From Collodictyon triciliatum (lineage: Eukaryota; CRuMs): a stretch of 23,022 bases of DNA. A program made the position numbers and the translations under genes. Below, piece by piece: positions 22,201 through 23,022 of this stretch; the stretch's first letter is position 1, and every line of letters starts with the position of its first letter. The stretch lies in the NCBI GenBank assembly GCA_043381765.1, contig JBHJMP010000360.1, positions 1-23,022 of the forward strand, read 5' to 3'. The notes below the pieces were generated by a model, which saw only the letters and a program-made list of their open reading frames with translations, searched no databases and was not told the origin of the DNA.

Positions 22201-23022
22201 GTTTTGGAGACTAAAATTGATATTTTTTTTATCAGAAATGATTTTTGTTATGAATTTTTATGATCTAAAAAGTTACTGATTACAATAGCCATACCTGTGT
22301 TGAATCCCCAAACATCATCGTCTACGCAAGTATCAGATTTGGAAAATCCACCTTGGCAATACAGCCTGCTTCCAAAAGAAAACCCTTGCATAGCTGATTT
22401 TCTTGTAGGAACAACAAATGGCATAGCATTCCAAGCTGATATGGAGTTACTGTAGACAACTTTGAATGTGTCTTGTGTACCAAACCACATGATATATTGA
22501 TTATTAGCAATAATAATTTTAGTTAGAGGAAGGACTAAGGAGCTACACGTCATGCATGATTGGATAAAGGTGATGGTATTTAGATGTTTGAACATACTCA
22601 TGTCTATCATCAAAACATCTGTATTAATTTTTTCCATCGTGCCAGGTGAGCCTCCATAAGCGACATAGTTAGAACCGATAATTGCGCCACATGTGGTCGC
22701 TCTAGCTAGATTTGCATCGACCTGCCCTACTTGCGACCACTGCTCCGACACTATTTTTTAAAATGATTTTGATGTATTTACTTTGGAAAATATTTTCATT
22801 TTATGATTTGGAAATGAAGCACTCATCGAACTTACCGAAGTCAAAATCTAAAATTTGCAGAGGTAATTCTTGTCCAGTTGTACCCATCATAATTCTCCAC
22901 TTGCTGTTATAAACGAAAGATGAAAAGTGGTATCTCCCCAATGACGATGGCCCATTTTGCTGAATCAGACTCCACTCGTTCGTTACTTTTGTGTCATGCC
23001 ACAATTTTTTTATTAAAATTTC
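10338..23022 (-). CDS. Giant kelch/CUB receptor with pseudokinase, adenylate cyclase and TKL kinase domains (5' end outside window)
   Basis: About 45 short minus-strand exons read as one protein of roughly 2,500 or more residues. The order is kelch blades, CUB, Cys-rich, kelch blades, CUB, Cys-rich, one TM helix, pseudokinase, class III cyclase, kinase. The N-terminus and any signal peptide lie beyond 23022. The predicted topology is an extracellular ligand- or matrix-binding ectodomain with a cytosolic signalling half that makes cAMP and phosphorylates protein. The last exon is inferred as GAC to TAA (10338-10361), giving DEPTCDKNKAK after the kinase end; other 3' ends are possible. Oddities: a frameshift near 14745, stop codons in the cyclase-kinase linker (11815-11985), and a missing kinase segment near 10890. 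A split into two genes at that linker is therefore possible. Domain calls rest on motifs read directly; the receptor role is inference. Confidence 0.75.
11439..11500 (-). other. Probable GC-AG intron in the kinase N-lobe
   Basis: Joining an exon ending ATGAA with an exon starting AGGAATCCG gives the conserved kinase run NIMKGIRHPHI in phase. The intervening 62 nt begin GCAACG and end AACAG. The only GT nearby (GTCAAC) would delete conserved residues. GC-AG introns are a known rare class of the major spliceosome. Confidence 0.5.
11639..11693. repeat. Perfect 16-bp hairpin flanked by 7-bp direct repeats, inside an intron
   Basis: Left arm TGTGGTATTATCACCT (11645-11660), an 11-nt AT loop, then the exact reverse complement (11672-11687). 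The 7-mer AACCTCT occurs at 11639-11645 and again at 11687-11693, bracketing the palindrome like a target-site duplication. It lies in the intron between the glycine-loop exon and the VAVK exon of the second kinase. It could be a miniature inverted-repeat element remnant or an intron RNA hairpin. Confidence 0.8.
11985..12088 (-). other. Gly/Ser-rich linker after the cyclase, ending at a stop
   Basis: After the cyclase C-terminus (VLPTSLKER) the same frame continues SYFVVSGSGSGSGCGSGSHG and then reaches TAA at about 11980. The following kinase exon also has an in-frame TAG just before EVDMNRLEM, unless splicing uses that TAG as its acceptor (GGCTAG then GAGGTTGAT). A phase-0 donor would have to be a weak GTCGTC or GTCTCT inside this linker. 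So the junction between cyclase and kinase is unproven. Confidence 0.5.
13049..13261 (-). other. 213-nt stop-free segment inside the cyclase: intron or optional poly-Asn insertion
   Basis: Removing this segment (GTGCCC donor, TTTAAG acceptor) joins PRNE to GYEVKTEGD, giving the ten-residue spacing between HND and GYEVKT that I recall from fungal cyclases. Yet its length is a multiple of three and it has no in-frame stop. Retained, it would insert 71 residues including about 32 Asn and 7 Lys. This matches the definition of an exitron-like intron. Confidence 0.6.
13104..13220. repeat. TTC/ATT trinucleotide microsatellite
   Basis: On the plus strand about six TTC repeats are followed by about 32 ATT repeats with no interruption. 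On the gene's strand this is (AAT)n then (AAG/GAA)n. The purity suggests an actively length-variable locus. Confidence 0.97.
13603..15172 (-). other. Juxtamembrane kinase-like domain, predicted pseudokinase
   Basis: Begins MSKLSAIDWKDIEILKIVGK, with a degenerate glycine loop GKGALFEV. It keeps VAVKKL (Lys) and KAFSEEI (helix C Glu), LRHPNITLYMGV, VEFIPRGTLYDLLHNP, WSAPE, ASDVFSFVIVCWEIFSQMDP and SWSQTPTSRLSF. The catalytic loop reads ILHRNLTSFNI, so HRD Asp is Asn and the following Lys is Thr. The activation-loop start reads SDFSLH, with DFG Gly changed to Ser. Loss of the catalytic Asp predicts no phosphotransfer, while ATP binding may persist. Between MGVCLKSP and LLVEFIPRG the frame shifts by one base. 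By position it is analogous to the kinase homology domain that gates receptor guanylyl cyclases. Confidence 0.88.
15287..15346 (-). other. Single transmembrane helix
   Basis: Twenty uncharged residues, VIISGVVGGSFFIIFFAFFW, followed by CKEMLHEFERAARG. The exon's basic and acidic residues immediately after fit a cytosolic juxtamembrane stretch. It separates the cysteine-rich/CUB ectodomain from the kinase-like domain, giving type I topology. Confidence 0.9.
15590..15706 (-). other. Second cysteine-rich (EGF / GCC2-GCC3-like) repeat
   Basis: Reads CPPNSHLSNSQECTCNAGYY, then SKTNDCSKC. The C-x-C-x-x-G-Y-Y and C-x-x-C pattern fits the ephrin-receptor-like GCC2/GCC3 or EGF-like class. It sits between CUB 2 and the membrane helix. 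Confidence 0.7.
15790..16310 (-). other. CUB domain 2
   Basis: Exons give GYCSKNNVIDASNSTGVITD and then YQPNTNCSWIVN (CUB start: Cys, STGxIxDGS, NTxCxW), FTIAFAPRSSNLL, GDYLSIYDSPE with LIGQYSDS, and QFYIHFVSNKNGGGKGFSLS. These match strands 1-10 of the CUB fold, a module of extracellular proteins that often binds protein or carbohydrate. Several introns split it. Confidence 0.85.
16390..19665 (-). other. Kelch array B: 13 blades
   Basis: Thirteen kelch cores can be read in order along the protein: FIMGGYV, IFLIAGYD, IYVTGGSD, LLVPGGKS, LYIFGGLT, LQVFGGVT, VLIFGGAS, IYVFGGEV, LFLIGGES, LYMWGGRP, IWFYGGKS, LVLHGGYS, LYFFGGGY. Many are preceded by W-x-x and R-x-x-x, and followed by D-x-W-x-[FY] strands (DLWAYHT, EMWSYDF, EIWEINF). 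Thirteen blades fit two six- or seven-bladed beta-propellers. Extracellular by position between two CUB domains. Introns recur after the D-x-W-x-[FY] strand. Confidence 0.92.
19797..20032 (-). other. First cysteine-rich (EGF / GCC2-GCC3-like) repeats
   Basis: Two exons, about 19926-20032 and 19797-19855, give ECRGILH, VCPRGN, DGCTCPENTY, then QNMECIACPSGTLQPAQNQ. The CxCP and C-x-x-CPSGT motifs are typical of GCC2/GCC3 (ephrin-receptor-like) repeats. They follow CUB 1 directly, matching the CUB-Cys-rich order seen again before the membrane helix. Confidence 0.75.
20130..20513 (-). other. CUB domain 1
   Basis: Reads GFCEDSEIEQDPGVYLVDDG, then YFAGTSCRWEYKS, LYVSEISLASGDTTLI, then after an intron GQSITKSLGSEDTHGLFIET and VEFQSKDSSTLDDGFKIRVF. 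This follows the CUB pattern (Cys, DPGxYxDDG, SCxW, late GFxI). The exact exon join after TTLI is uncertain. Confidence 0.75.
20605..23022 (-). other. Kelch array A: at least 10 blades, open at the window edge
   Basis: Cores in protein order: WRIMMGTT, YVAYGGSP, YIMWFGTQ, LYCQGGFS, LLMFGGFG, VLIFGGTK, IYIWGGSS, YCIFGGVL, LFVANGYD, LYVFGGSI. Each sits between an upstream R-x-x-x/W motif (for example WSLIQQNGPSSLGRYHFSS) and a downstream strand such as DDVWGFNT, DIWMFDT, DMWCLDT or DIWTFDP. The first blade is truncated by the window end, so more may follow. Likely one propeller plus part of another. Confidence 0.92.

Overview
This is eukaryotic nuclear DNA from an intron-rich, AT-rich genome. 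Both large genes are broken into dozens of short exons by GT-AG introns, mostly about 60-200 nt. The exons are visibly more GC-rich than the introns, and no bacterial gene organisation is seen. The combination of a fungal/amoeba-style adenylate cyclase catalytic core, tyrosine-kinase-like (TKL) kinase domains and a receptor built of kelch, CUB and cysteine-rich modules suggests a unicellular protist, plausibly an amoebozoan. The sequence alone does not fix the lineage.

Layout. Positions 1-4.1 kb are gene-poor and repeat-rich: one probable minus-strand 5' exon at the left edge, a few weak cysteine-rich or kelch-like plus-strand exons, a 7-bp minisatellite in two sequence flavours, two assembly gaps (100 N and 526 N), and a large A-rich CAAAAAA-type array that runs into the second gap. 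From 4132 to 9773 (+) there is one 24-exon gene that I could reconstruct with fully consistent splice phases. It encodes about 1,003 aa of alpha-helical-repeat protein, tentatively a FIRRM/FLIP (C1orf112, DUF4487)-like recombination regulator. A 564-bp convergent spacer follows. From 23022 down to 10338 (-), and continuing beyond the right edge, lies what looks like one very large receptor gene.

The receptor reads, N to C: at least 10 kelch blades, CUB domain 1, cysteine-rich EGF/GCC2-GCC3-like repeats, 13 kelch blades, CUB domain 2, a second cysteine-rich repeat, a single transmembrane helix, a kinase-like domain whose catalytic HRD has become HRN and DFG has become DFS (predicted pseudokinase), a class III cyclase with adenylate-cyclase specificity residues, and a second kinase with intact Lys, HRD, DFG and APE motifs. 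It resembles animal receptor guanylyl cyclases in its TM-pseudokinase-cyclase order. It differs in its adenylate specificity, its kelch/CUB ectodomain and its appended kinase. A ligand-to-cAMP-plus-phosphorylation receptor is the natural inference.

Three local anomalies need resolving before the receptor is called intact: a one-base frameshift in the pseudokinase N-lobe, in-frame stops in the cyclase-kinase linker, and absence of the subdomain IX segment in the second kinase. They could be assembly errors, unusual splicing, or signs of decay.
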